Counted from the first letter of the stretch, positions 41,386 to 50,561 are shown. The stretch: 52,609 bases of DNA from Candidatus Njordarchaeota archaeon (GCA_029856625.1 JAHKLG010000001.1:1-52609), one strand, 5' to 3'. The notes: generated by a model not told the origin, from the sequence alone. Numbers and translations: made by a program.

Positions 41386-42573
41386 TTAGTGGTTACCAGA
41401 ATTAAGAGGATAGGGAGCAAATGGAAAACACGACTTGAAGATAATAGCAAGATAGTCTCTAATATTCTTTAAATTTTTTTCTCGAGCTTTTCTTACAAGA
41501 GTTAACCTTAATTGCTCGCGAAGCTCATTCCAAACTCTGAGATATTTTTTCATGGAATTTTTCTCAGGGTATGAATTACCTTTTATTTTTTCCATAGAAT
41601 GCGGAATAAAAATACCTTTTGCGGGCCAGAGTAGCTTGAAGGAAATCCAATAAAGGTGAGAGATTTCAGCAGTATTTAATGATTCTGATTCATTGATTAT
41701 ACTACTAGGATCCCACGCTATAACAAAGATGGTATTATTCATTCTTGATAGGAGTTTTCGGCATCCTAATAGATGATACGTCATTAGGAAATAAAACGGA
41801 TTATAACTCTCAGAAAGTTCAATCCAATGGCTAATTTCTTTCAAATGATCGTTAAGATGAGTTTCTCTTAGATTTTCTGAGTCGATAATATGCTGAATTC
41901 GTGAGGATATAGTGTCTGGGACTAAAAAGTGATATGTAAGAAAATCACTCTCCTCCGCAATTTTATTAAGTAGTTTGATAATGAGGAGATCGGTCGAGAC
42001 TCCATTTAGAATTATTTCCACATCAATTTTCTTTTTCACGATCCTCCAAATCTTACTAAGGGTTCCTTTGAGAACATCGAGTAAGTTTTCATTTTTCAAG
42101 GATCTTGGGGTGAAGCTTATACTAACATTATCAATAAGAGCTTTTTTCCCAAGGGGAAAGGGCTGAGGAGAAAACCCCATACGCCAAATCCACTCTTTTC
42201 GCGTAGAAAATACAAAACCATCAGGTAATCTCGAGAAATATAATGGGTGAGTATCTGCGGGATCGCGCCATATAGCTATTGTACTTTTTTTAATTTCACC
42301 AGCTACGTATGGAATAATTGTTTCCCTGATTCTAGGAACTTTTAACTTTGTTACAATAAAATGCTCGTTCAGTATACTAAAACCACTATTGTAATCTCCT
42401 ATAGCAATAGTTTCTACGTCGCTACGCTTTCTTTTGAGTCCTCTAAGCCCCGATAGAACAATGATATCTGATGGAATTCTGAATGCTCGCAAATAATTCC
42501 AAGGGTCTTCCGCGATCATTGCTATAAAAAATTGTTTCTCTAAATAACTACTGAAGTATATATCATTTTTCAT
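41386..42573 (-). CDS. Degenerate asparagine-synthetase-like protein
   Basis: About 396 residues. A segment near 100-150, IAIWRDPADTHPLYFSRLPD then GFVFSTRKEWIW and PFPLGKKAL, matches the 'RDPlG..PLYy......f.faSe.kal.......lpPG' core of class II amidotransferases such as AsnB. Downstream, IDVEIILNGVSTDLLIIKLL aligns with the PP-loop site where AsnB has 'LSGGLDSS.ia'. The SGGxDS residues are replaced by NGVSTD, and no N-terminal catalytic Cys is present, so it is probably not an active synthetase. The frame could begin at several Mets; ATG 42573 (MMKNDIYF) overlaps the top6B stop in an ATGA-like coupling and is preferred over a start 14 codons upstream. Function unknown. Confidence 0.6.
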   Translation of the reverse strand: MKNDIYFSSYLEKQFFIAMIAEDPWNYLRAFRIPSDIIVLSGLRGLKRKRSDVETIAIGDYNSGFSILNEHFIVTKLKVPRIRETIIPYVAGEIKKSTIAIWRDPADTHPLYFSRLPDGFVFSTRKEWIWRMGFSPQPFPLGKKALIDNVSISFTPRSLKNENLLDVLKGTLSKIWRIVKKKIDVEIILNGVSTDLLIIKLLNKIAEESDFLTYHFLVPDTISSRIQHIIDSENLRETHLNDHLKEISHWIELSESYNPFYFLMTYHLLGCRKLLSRMNNTIFVIAWDPSSIINESESLNTAEISHLYWISFKLLWPAKGIFIPHSMEKIKGNSYPEKNSMKKYLRVWNELREQLRLTLVRKAREKNLKNIRDYLAIIFKSCFPFAPYPLNSGNH

Positions 42574-44293
42574 CATAGGAATCATCTTCAACTTCCTTAT
42601 AGGCTGTCGATTCAACGCTTCTTTCGATACTTAATTCAATAAGATCGGCTAAGGAAGCAAATAAGTACTCTTCAGAGTTAACTACGGTATCCCGGAATTT
42701 ATCATCAGTCTTTAGAATTAGAGAGAGACTTCTAACGATATTCTTAGCATAATGCATGAAGGTTCTCTTGCGTTTTAGCTGTATCTCTCTCCGTCTCTTC
42801 TTATTTAAATATTCTCGCAATCTTCTAAGGCATTCTAAGATGCCAAGTTTTATTTCCCGACGTAGCACGTCTACATCATCAATAAAGTCCTTAGAAGTTT
42901 CCGAAAATGGTATCTTAGTACTCACCACTGAGACAAAAATGGCTATAGGATCTTCGTCTTTCTTAACATCATACCTGCTCCAATCGATACTTTCAATCAC
43001 TTTCCAAGAAACATCACTTTTTTCTTTATATAATAGGGGTACCCGATTAGCAAATCTGTACAAATGAATGCCAGAAGTAATATTTCCTCCGTAAGCTAGT
43101 CCTATTTCTACGATCATTGGATGACCCATGTATGCAAATGGTTTTCGCTGAGTAACGTATACAAACTCGGGTCTTAGCACTTTTCGAATACCCTCTTCTA
43201 GTAATTTAGTACCTAAAGGAGAAAGGCAAGATGGATCTGGCGGCTTAAACCTGAATTTACGGGCAACCTCTACTATTGCGGCGATTATCTTCTCACTTCT
43301 TAGGATTTCTTCTAGAGGCGTCTTAGGATCTATACCCACAACATGTAGAAATTGTTTAGCGGTCTTTAGGCCTATTCTCTGAAATTCCTTTACGAGGAAT
43401 TCTTCTATAGTTCTCGCTTTACTACCTTTTAATAACATGGTTAATGTTTGTGCATCTATTCCCTGGAGGTGATATTTAGAAGGCCTAGGTGGAGGAGGCA
43501 TTTCGTCAGTTACTCTTTCGTACGCATGAATATTCCCATCGGGGTCTTCAAAAATAAAAGTAGCATAAGGAGTTATTATCGCCATTTGCTTAAAATATTC
43601 GAAGATATATCTTTTTGAACGCTTCCAATCTCCTAAAATAAACACTTTGATGATTGTACCATGTTTGAGAGGTCTATTCCAAGGGTCTCTAAATTTGTTC
43701 TTTGGTATTCTCTCTTTAAGCTTCACTATGGGTTCATTTCTTATTAGATCTATTTTTAACTTATAATGTGAAACAAATTTGTCCTGTTTCCGGGTACTCC
43801 AGATTTCCACGGGAGCGTTAGTTTCCATGAGAGAGTAAATAATAACCATTTTTCCTCCGAGGCCAAACCTGCCCCTTTGCTGTATTAAAGCATATTTTGT
43901 TGACGTTAATACCCGTCCCATCAAGAATGGGATTTCCCCATACGACATTCCAGAACCATTATCCGCTACTATTAATTCATAAATTTCAGCAGAAGAGCTC
44001 TCTTCTTCCGTTTCTAGGACTTTCCCTTTCCTCTCCTGAAGTGCTTTCAATTTTTCCTTTATTTCCTCAGAAATTCCTATTAATTCTTTAATTTCGCTAG
44101 CAGAAGGTTTTCTGAGTCTTACCCTTATTTCTGGTAACACATTAACGCTTTCGGCAGCGTCTAGGGAGTTCTCGACAAGTTCTCTTATGGATGTAAATAA
44201 TGCCTTCGCGGGGTTGCCGAATCCAGCTATGCTTCTATTGTCAGCAAAGAACTTAGCTGGTGATACAGACAATGCTTGTTGCCCATAAGTCAT
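42563..44293 (-). CDS. top6B: DNA topoisomerase VI subunit B
   Basis: The ATPase subunit of the type IIB topoisomerase that relaxes supercoils and decatenates DNA. The GHKL ATP site includes IRELVENSLDAAES (about 34), VADNGSGMSYGE (about 107), GRFGLGGKMVIIYS (about 137) and the distal LKHGTIIKVFI. The transducer domain includes TLMLTMLLKGSK-like and HLQGIDAQTLTMLL segments and FLVKEFQRIGLKTAKQFL, an H2tH region. At 576 residues it is slightly longer than average. Subunit A (Spo11-like) usually lies next to it; here the adjacent gene is the AsnB-like protein instead. GGGAGGG precedes the ATG. Confidence 0.95.
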   Translation of the reverse strand: MTYGQQALSVSPAKFFADNRSIAGFGNPAKALFTSIRELVENSLDAAESVNVLPEIRVRLRKPSASEIKELIGISEEIKEKLKALQERKGKVLETEEESSSAEIYELIVADNGSGMSYGEIPFLMGRVLTSTKYALIQQRGRFGLGGKMVIIYSLMETNAPVEIWSTRKQDKFVSHYKLKIDLIRNEPIVKLKERIPKNKFRDPWNRPLKHGTIIKVFILGDWKRSKRYIFEYFKQMAIITPYATFIFEDPDGNIHAYERVTDEMPPPPRPSKYHLQGIDAQTLTMLLKGSKARTIEEFLVKEFQRIGLKTAKQFLHVVGIDPKTPLEEILRSEKIIAAIVEVARKFRFKPPDPSCLSPLGTKLLEEGIRKVLRPEFVYVTQRKPFAYMGHPMIVEIGLAYGGNITSGIHLYRFANRVPLLYKEKSDVSWKVIESIDWSRYDVKKDEDPIAIFVSVVSTKIPFSETSKDFIDDVDVLRREIKLGILECLRRLREYLNKKRRREIQLKRKRTFMHYAKNIVRSLSLILKTDDKFRDTVVNSEEYLFASLADLIELSIERSVESTAYKEVEDDSYDEK

Positions 44294-44561
44294 CCATTAC
44301 CCTCCCAAAGATTGTGACAGGGGATCTCGGGGAGTTTTTTCTTAACAATATGGATATAAATATAGAACCTAGAGCGCTCATAGCATTTTTTAATCTTGAG
44401 TTTGATAATAACGGTCTATACTCTCAAATTTGCTGAAGTATCCGTACTTTACCTTTCGTACCCAAATTTCTAATCACATTGTATATGAGGGGATTGAATG
44501 TGCGCAAATAATGATACAGTAAGGTTCAAATCGAAAAATTCTTTAGCATATTATACGCATC

Positions 44562-44575
44562 TAAAATATTTAAAG
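44562..44575 (+). promoter_or_regulatory. TATA box of MglA-like GTPase gene, leaderless start
   Basis: AAATATTTAAAG lies 21-34 bases before the GTG at 44596 and no Shine-Dalgarno is seen, which fits a leaderless mRNA. The rest of the 302-base gap (44294-44595) after top6B is AT-rich. It holds the divergent top6B promoter region and nothing else I can identify. Confidence 0.5.
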
Positions 44576-44595
44576 AGTCATATTTTTGGAATAGC

Positions 44596-45267
44596 GTGGT
44601 GCCTTTAGTGGTATATATTGCTAGGGATGGGAGCTATAGATTCAAGATCATTCTCTATGGCCCCTCTCTTTCCGGGAAAACTACAATGTTAAGGAAGTTT
44701 AAAGAAACGAACTCTGATAATCTTGGAAAAATTCTCTCAATCGAACAAAGTGATGGTAGGACGATATTCTTTGATTATACGACATTGCGTGTTCATAGAA
44801 ATGTTTTCTGTGACATTTATACAGCTCCTGGACAGAAAAGGCATCGTAAGCAAAGATTGATTCTTCTCAAAAGTGTGGATGGGGTGATATTTGTAGCCGA
44901 TAGTGATCCACGAGCTGTAAGAGAGAACTTGGAGAGCATTAGGGAGCTAAGAATGTTCTTTGGATCAAGATTTAAAACGCTCCCCCTTGTAATTGCACTG
45001 AATAAGAGAGATCTACCAGATGCCTTACCTATGACTGTTTTGCTGAGAATTCTAGAACTAAATAGACCATTTGTAGCCTACCCAACAATAGCTATTAGGG
45101 GTCTTGGAATCGATATTGTATTCCGAAACGCCATTAGGTTAACAGTTCTTTCTAAGTTAGCTCCATCTATTTATCGAATGGAATTACTAGAGCTTAGTAG
45201 AAGGGAACCCTATTATGGGGTTATAAAAGAAAGTATTCGTGAAGATGCGATCTATGCGTTAGGCTAA
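44596..45267 (+). CDS. MglA-like small GTPase
   Basis: A 223-residue Ras-superfamily GTPase of the MglA/Gtr-like branch. The P-loop GPSLSGKT is at 22-29. The switch II motif is IYTAPGQKRHRKQR at about 74-87; TAPGQ resembles the T-V-P-G-Q of MglA, lacking the DxxG Asp of Ras. NKRDLPDALP is at about 136-145. GVIFVADSD matches the 'dgvvFVaDsq' strand of MglA. There is a C-terminal extension of about 40 residues (LELSRREPYYGVIKESIRED). MglA-type GTPases in bacteria govern polarity with a roadblock partner MglB; a roadblock gene is found elsewhere in this window. GTG start. A hairpin follows the stop. Confidence 0.87.
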   Translation: MVPLVVYIARDGSYRFKIILYGPSLSGKTTMLRKFKETNSDNLGKILSIEQSDGRTIFFDYTTLRVHRNVFCDIYTAPGQKRHRKQRLILLKSVDGVIFVADSDPRAVRENLESIRELRMFFGSRFKTLPLVIALNKRDLPDALPMTVLLRILELNRPFVAYPTIAIRGLGIDIVFRNAIRLTVLSKLAPSIYRMELLELSRREPYYGVIKESIREDAIYALG

Positions 45268-45289
45268 TGTGTTCGATTTAAAAACACAT
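45267..45289 (+). terminator. Hairpin after MglA-like GTPase stop
   Basis: A 7-bp inverted repeat, ATGTGTT (45267-45273) and AACACAT (45283-45289), with a 9-nt loop, directly follows the TAA. It is followed by AT-rich sequence. It may be a transcription end signal or a 3' stability hairpin; archaeal termination does not strictly need hairpins. Confidence 0.35.
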
Positions 45290-45401
45290 AGTAAAAATAA
45301 TAAAAGGTTCTTAGAATTAGCTGTGTGCGGCTACTATATTTGGGGAAAAATCACATGTGTTCACAAGTTAATATGTTTTCTTCCCAATCGGGATGCGTAA
45401 A

Positions 45402-45413
45402 CTTTTAATATTT
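45402..45413 (+). promoter_or_regulatory. Candidate TATA box of rpoA
   Basis: CTTTTAATATTT lies about 120 bases before the rpoA ATG and predicts a start near 45434 with a leader of about 96 nt. The 262 bases from 45268 to 45529 hold only this, the hairpin above and AT-rich sequence. Confidence 0.4.
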
Positions 45414-45529
45414 AATTATGCCATGTCTCTTTCTCTTTATTGTAGTAGTGGTAAGAGACTGAGATATTATGATTGTCTTTAATATATTCTTCCTTCTCTC
45501 TTGACCTTATTCTTATTGGGGAGATTACC

Positions 45530-48500
45530 ATGTACTTTGAGATTCCGAAAAAATTAGCAAGCATACGTTTTGGAATATTCTCACCAGAGGATATTAGAAA
45601 GTTAGCAGTAGTTCGAGTTGATCAACCCACCCTATATGATGAAGAAGGAAGAGGTTTTCCTGGTAGTCCCCTAGACAGAAGATTAGGTGCACCTGATAAT
45701 AGAGAACGTTGCGAGTATTGTGGACTTAGAAGGAGAGAAGGAGAAACAGGTTGCATAGGACATTTTGGATACATTTCTCTTGCAATGCCGGTTTATCATC
45801 TTGGATTTGTCAAACAGATTGAGAAGATCTTAAACGCTATTTGTGAGAAGTGTGGTCGATTAACTCTCCCACCCGAAAAGCGCGAAAAATACTGGGCTAG
45901 AATGAAAGAATTTATTGAGAGGTATGGATATCCAAGCTTAGAGATCGCTAAAGAGGTATTAAGTGAGGCTATAAAGGAAAAGAAATGTCATATTTGTGGA
46001 CATGAGAAAAAGGGAAAATTCATCTGGTCTAAGGATTATTTAACTTTCATTAAGCGTATTGAGGTGTCGAGTGAAAAAATTGAGGAATTAAAGAAATTGG
46101 AGAGGAGAGAGTTCTTTTTCCAATCATTTAATAGAAGAAAGCCAAGGATCGTTAAGGGTCGAGGAAATAAATATTATGAGCATAGATATTTAACGGCAGA
46201 GCAGATTAGGCAGATTCTTGAAATGATTTATGATCCTAAGGAAGATATGTCTCCAGAAGAAAGAGAAGAAAGGAGAAAAGATGTTTTCTTGATGGGATTT
46301 CATCCCGACTACGCATTACCTCAATGGACTATACTAAAGGACTTACCAGTCCCCCCTATAACTGTACGACCGCCGGTAATTACAGCTGATGGCAAGAGGT
46401 CAGAAGACCATTTGACAATTACACTTCGTGATATTGTAAGAATAAATGAACAGCTTAAGAATAAACTGAGAGGAGGACCTTCACCAGTAATCGAATCTAA
46501 TTGGCAGAAACTTCAAAAACTGGTAATGGCACTGTTTGGTCTTCATAGAGTAGGCGAGATAAAGTTAGAGAGTCTTTATGTTAAAGGTATTGTTCATAGG
46601 TTATCTGGTAAGGAGGGTAGATTCCGACATAATCTGAGCGGTAAGAGGGTTGATTATTCGGGCAGAGCAGTGATTTCCCCAGATCCTTATTTGAGTATTG
46701 ATGAGATAGGTGTTCCAGAAAAGATGGCCCGAATTCTTCTTGTTCCAGAAGTTGTTAATGAGCTTAATATAGAACGACTGAGACAATTAGTCATTAATGG
46801 GCCGGATAATTACCCTGGAGCAGTATTTATCTGGCAGAAAAAAGGAGAGATTTATCAGAAGATTTCCTTAGAAGTTTTTAAAGGTGTAGAGGAAAGAAAA
46901 GCAAAAGCACTAGAATTAAAACCAGGAGACATAGTAGAGAGACACCTAATGGATGGCGATATTCTAGTATTTAATAGACAGCCAACGCTCCATAGGATAT
47001 CCATGATGGGGCACTATGTAAGGGTTCTTCCATACAATACCTTAAGGCTGCATCTTCACGCATGTCCACCATATAACGCTGATTTTGATGGAGATGAGAT
47101 GAATGTTCATCTGCCAAGGTCTCTGGAGACGCGTGCAGAGATATCAACAATAATGGAGGTTAAGAGGCATATCATAACACCTAGGTATGGAGGGCCGATC
47201 GTTGGTCCGAAACAAGATTACATAACGGGAGCTTATCTCCTGACCAAAGATGATGTATTATTATCTAAGGAAGAGGCGTCGCAACTATTATTTTATGCTG
47301 GAATTAATTATTTACCCGAGCCCACGACAATTCTTGGTAATAAACCATATTGGAGTGGTCGGGATATTTTCTCACAGATAATTCCCCGGTATATTTTCTA
47401 TGAGCGAGAAATTAAGAGCACTCTTTGTGGTAAGAAGGAGCAGGGTAAATGCAAGGTTAAGATATGGAATGGAAAAATACTCGAAGGGGTTATTGATAAA
47501 AACGCTATTGGCGCTGAGAAACCCGAAAACCTGATCCAAAGAATCATTGATAGATGGGGGTACGATGCAGGTAAGAAATTCCTAAATAGCATGGGTGCTA
47601 TGATAATCAGATACCTGACAGATAGAGGATTTAGCTTAACTCTCTGGGATGTTAGACTACCCAAGGAGGCCAAGGATAGGATAAGGGAGATATTACACGA
47701 ATATGTGGAGAAGGCAAACAAATTAGTGATGCAGTACTTAGAGGGAAGATTAGAGCCAGATCCAGGAAAGACTGTAGAAGATACATTCGAGGATAGACTA
47801 ATAGAAATTCTCGATGAAGCTAGGACTAAGGCTGGAGAAGTAGTGATGAAGTGCATGCCAATGGATAGTCAATTTATGGTAATGACTGTCACAGGAGCGC
47901 GTGGCGATGAAACGAATATTCAGCAGGTATTAGCTTGTATCGGTCAGCCAGTAGTTAGAGGAAAGCGTTTAAGGAGAGGCTACGATCAGCGTACATTACC
48001 ACATTTCAAGAAAGGAGATGTTGGTCCTTATGCCGGTGGCTTCACTATTAACAGCTTTACTTCTGGTATGTCTCCTATAGAGTACTTCTTCCATAATGCA
48101 GGTGGTAGAGATAGCTTAGTAGACACTGCCGTTAGAACCGCAGACAGCGGTTACTTCTATAGACGGTTAGTTAATGCTCTTCAAGATAGTAGAATAGAGT
48201 ACGATGGTACAGCTAGAATGATGAGCGGTCATATTATACAATTTAAGTATGGTGGAGACGGCATTCATCCTGGAAAAAGTTTCCATGGAAAACTCATGGA
48301 TTACGAATCCCTCTTCTATGAGTTGCTCGTGAAGCGAGAAGAGAACAGTAAAAAAGCAAAGAAAACAAGAAAGCAGTGGCCTAAGTATTATAATAGGGTG
48401 ATCAGTACTTTAGCTGAGAAAACATCCAAAGCAGTTGCCGAGGAGGTTAAAAGCATATTCCAGAAAATGCTAAAGAAAGGCTACGTATTAACTGAGGAGG

Positions 48501-49585
48501 AAGCTGAAGAATACTTAAAGAGGGTGCTAGAAAAGTTCTTACGGGCCCAAATTGATCCAGGGGAGGCGGCGGGGACAGTAGCTGCACAATCAGTGAGCGA
48601 ACCCGCAACACAATTAACGCTTAGAACATTTCACTGGGCGGGAGTAGCGGCATTTAGCATTACCACTGGTCTCCCCAGGCTTAAGGAAATATTTGATGCG
48701 GTTGAAAAACCGAGCACTCCGATGATATCAGCGTATCTAACTGATGAATATAGAAAAAGTAAGAGAAAATCTGAGAAAATATTCAATAAAATAAGAGCCG
48801 TGACTATTCTTCATCTCATCAAGCAAGATGGATTGCAAATAGAACCCGGTGAAAACAGGATAAAAGTAGTTTTAAGTAGAGAAAGACTAAGACAACACAA
48901 GCTTTTACCAGAAGATATTAAATCATCTATTGAGAAAATCGGAAAGGTGCGCGTTGAGAGCCCAAGTACCTATGTATTATATGTTTACCCAGCGGACTCA
49001 AACATAACTCTTACAGAAATCTATAGAAAATTGAGAGAGAGGGTCTTTAAGGGAGTAAAAGAGTATGAAAGAGCACAACTTAGAAAATCAGAGGAATTTG
49101 ATGAATATTATATTGTTATAGCCGGATCCGATATCACACATCTCCTATATGTAGAAGGCATTGATATTTCGCGACTCGAAACAAATAACATCCACGTCTT
49201 TGCCAAGATCTTCGGTATCGAGGCGGCGAGGAGGTTAATAGCGAAAGAAGCTAAGAATGTTCTAGATCAGTACGGTTTAGATGTTGACATGCGCCATATT
49301 CTCTACATAACGGATGTAATGACGATGCATGGTCGTATAGAGGCTATAGGGAGATATGGAATTGCAGGAAAGAAATTAAGCGTATTAGCAAGGGCAGCGT
49401 TTGAGGAAACTGGGAAACATCTCTTCAGAGCTGCTGCTGCAGGAATGATAGATCCCTTACTGGGAGCAACCGAAAACGTCATTGTAGGAGGTATCCCGCC
49501 CGTGGGTACAGGGATGGTTAAACTCGGTTTCTCGAAAAGGTTAGGGATTCCTAAGCGTTCTAACGATAGAAAAGCTAGCTCTTAA
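45530..49585 (+). CDS. rpoA: RNA polymerase largest subunit, unsplit A'+A''
   Basis: The catalytic subunit of archaeal RNA polymerase, 1351 residues in one chain. The N-terminal part opens MYFEIPKKLASIRFGIFSPE with the zinc motifs CEYCGLRRREGETGCIGHFG and CEKCGRL...CHICGH. The active-site magnesium motif NADFDGD is at 516-522. The A'' part contains GEAAGTVAAQSVSEPATQLT then LRTFHWAG, and the C-terminus FEETGKHLFRAAAAGMIDPL with ENVIVGGIPPVGTGM. In most archaea A' and A'' are separate genes; here they are joined with no stop. ATG 45530 is preferred to an earlier in-frame ATG 19 codons upstream because it has GGGGAG before it and begins the conserved protein. rpoH and rpoB are not upstream. Confidence 0.97.
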   Translation: MYFEIPKKLASIRFGIFSPEDIRKLAVVRVDQPTLYDEEGRGFPGSPLDRRLGAPDNRERCEYCGLRRREGETGCIGHFGYISLAMPVYHLGFVKQIEKILNAICEKCGRLTLPPEKREKYWARMKEFIERYGYPSLEIAKEVLSEAIKEKKCHICGHEKKGKFIWSKDYLTFIKRIEVSSEKIEELKKLERREFFFQSFNRRKPRIVKGRGNKYYEHRYLTAEQIRQILEMIYDPKEDMSPEEREERRKDVFLMGFHPDYALPQWTILKDLPVPPITVRPPVITADGKRSEDHLTITLRDIVRINEQLKNKLRGGPSPVIESNWQKLQKLVMALFGLHRVGEIKLESLYVKGIVHRLSGKEGRFRHNLSGKRVDYSGRAVISPDPYLSIDEIGVPEKMARILLVPEVVNELNIERLRQLVINGPDNYPGAVFIWQKKGEIYQKISLEVFKGVEERKAKALELKPGDIVERHLMDGDILVFNRQPTLHRISMMGHYVRVLPYNTLRLHLHACPPYNADFDGDEMNVHLPRSLETRAEISTIMEVKRHIITPRYGGPIVGPKQDYITGAYLLTKDDVLLSKEEASQLLFYAGINYLPEPTTILGNKPYWSGRDIFSQIIPRYIFYEREIKSTLCGKKEQGKCKVKIWNGKILEGVIDKNAIGAEKPENLIQRIIDRWGYDAGKKFLNSMGAMIIRYLTDRGFSLTLWDVRLPKEAKDRIREILHEYVEKANKLVMQYLEGRLEPDPGKTVEDTFEDRLIEILDEARTKAGEVVMKCMPMDSQFMVMTVTGARGDETNIQQVLACIGQPVVRGKRLRRGYDQRTLPHFKKGDVGPYAGGFTINSFTSGMSPIEYFFHNAGGRDSLVDTAVRTADSGYFYRRLVNALQDSRIEYDGTARMMSGHIIQFKYGGDGIHPGKSFHGKLMDYESLFYELLVKREENSKKAKKTRKQWPKYYNRVISTLAEKTSKAVAEEVKSIFQKMLKKGYVLTEEEAEEYLKRVLEKFLRAQIDPGEAAGTVAAQSVSEPATQLTLRTFHWAGVAAFSITTGLPRLKEIFDAVEKPSTPMISAYLTDEYRKSKRKSEKIFNKIRAVTILHLIKQDGLQIEPGENRIKVVLSRERLRQHKLLPEDIKSSIEKIGKVRVESPSTYVLYVYPADSNITLTEIYRKLRERVFKGVKEYERAQLRKSEEFDEYYIVIAGSDITHLLYVEGIDISRLETNNIHVFAKIFGIEAARRLIAKEAKNVLDQYGLDVDMRHILYITDVMTMHGRIEAIGRYGIAGKKLSVLARAAFEETGKHLFRAAAAGMIDPLLGATENVIVGGIPPVGTGMVKLGFSKRLGIPKRSNDRKASS

Positions 49586-50147
49586 GCAAATCCTCAGCGA
49601 CGGCTACTACCAGAATATCCTCAAGGGTCTCCTCTAGACTTTTCTTAGCCTTTCTCTCCTCCTGATTAACCTCTGTACTTTCTATGGCTTTCAGTTCAGG
49701 TAATTCTATTTCACGAATTTCACTTCCTCTACTTTTTACTGTAGACACTGGTGTCATAGTTTGAACAGAAGCTTGTGAGATTATATCACTGATTCTTTGA
49801 GCTTGCATGATATTTTCATTGAGTTTTCCGATAAGCGAATTAAGCACAGATACTAATTCCCTTAATTCTCTGATTGTTTTCAAATTGCTTGCTTTTTTCG
49901 GTTGCTGCTTCCTCGCGATTCTTTTTTCTCGCACCGCTCGCTTCCCAAAGAGTCTCTTATAAAAATCTTCGAAGGCTTGTGCAATCACTTCCTCAATCGG
50001 GATACTTAATACCTCGGATGCGTCAATCATTTTCTCGTAGAGGTCTTTCGAGAATACAAGCATTACCTTCACAAGGTTTCTGTCCCGATCTTCATGAACG
50101 ATTTTAGAATAAGGATCTAGAGACGCGTAGTTCAATCCGAATCCCAT
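49575..50147 (-). CDS. Possible ribbon-helix-helix protein with coiled-coil tail
   Basis: About 190 residues. The first 75 (VKVMLVFSKDLYEKMIDASE then VLSIPIEEVIAQAFEDFYKR) show the strand-helix-helix pattern of ribbon-helix-helix DNA-binding domains. Then comes a basic stretch (GKRAVREKRIARKQQ), a coiled-coil segment (IRELRELVSVLNSLIGKLNE), and an acidic helical C-terminus. The ATG at 50147 is preferred over an earlier in-frame Met because the latter lies inside the SRP RNA gene. It begins 20 bases after the SRP RNA 3' end and has no obvious promoter of its own. It overlaps the rpoA stop by 11 bases. Family not recognised. Confidence 0.6.
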   Translation of the reverse strand: MGFGLNYASLDPYSKIVHEDRDRNLVKVMLVFSKDLYEKMIDASEVLSIPIEEVIAQAFEDFYKRLFGKRAVREKRIARKQQPKKASNLKTIRELRELVSVLNSLIGKLNENIMQAQRISDIISQASVQTMTPVSTVKSRGSEIREIELPELKAIESTEVNQEERKAKKSLEETLEDILVVAVAEDLLKS

Positions 50148-50166
50148 ATAATTAATAGAGAGTTTA

Positions 50167-50527
50167 GGGGGCACGGCAGTCCCCGGTGGGGAAGCCTCCC
50201 GCCCCCACAATTCCGAGCCTTAACTCCTCCCCGCGATATCCCGGAGCACAGAGGCGCCGGGTTAGGCGCGCTCCCTTCCGGGCCTACGCCGATTCCCCGC
50301 CGCCATAAATCGGGCCCATAGCTACCCGCCTTCCAGCGGGTAACTATGGGCACGCCCCTGTCCCCGGGAGGCGGGGAGTCATTGTCTCGGCTCGGAATCT
50401 AGGGGCGGGTTTTAACTCCCCCCTCCGGGGATTTTCGGGCCCGCCGTATCGGGGATTTGCGGCCGGAACCCCTACAGGGGCTCCGGGAGGGACCCCGAGC
50501 CCCTCGCCCTAGCCGTGCCATTCCCCC
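50167..50527 (-). ncRNA. Signal recognition particle RNA (7S RNA)
   Basis: A strongly GC-rich island in an AT-rich region. On the minus strand the 5' end GGGGG...GGCACGGC (from 50527) pairs with GCCGTGCCCCC at the 3' end (to 50167), forming helix 1. Near the 5' end CCCCTGTAGGGG presents the UGUAG loop of the archaeal Alu domain. The SRP54-binding hairpin of helix 8 is GGCCCGGAAGGGAGC (about 50284-50270), with a GGAA tetraloop. The length, about 361 nt, is longer than the roughly 300 nt I would expect. It guides nascent membrane and secreted proteins to the membrane with SRP54 and SRP19. In the asymmetric loop AGCG follows instead of the AGCA of many SRP RNAs. Confidence 0.9.
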
Positions 50528-50550
50528 GTGTAATTATATTCGCTATCCTA

Positions 50551-50561
50551 CAATTATATAA
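50551..50561 (-). promoter_or_regulatory. TATA box of SRP RNA gene
   Basis: Minus-strand TTATATAATTG is centred about 28 bases upstream of the GGGGG at the SRP RNA 5' end (50527), matching archaeal promoter spacing. The remaining bases to 50727 are AT-rich and show nothing else. Confidence 0.65.

Noticed and set aside
41573..41640. Frameshift in the asparagine-synthetase-like gene as the cause of missing motifs
   Set aside because: The frame is open from end to end with no compensating frame carrying SGGxDS; the motif is replaced rather than shifted.
50148..50210. Longer N-terminus for the ribbon-helix-helix-like protein
   Set aside because: The extra 21 codons overlap the SRP RNA 3' end and its terminal helix; translation there is unlikely.
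50132..50353. Minus-strand open frame of 73 codons rich in Gly, Pro and Arg
   Set aside because: It lies within the SRP RNA gene, whose GC-rich sequence creates spurious open frames.
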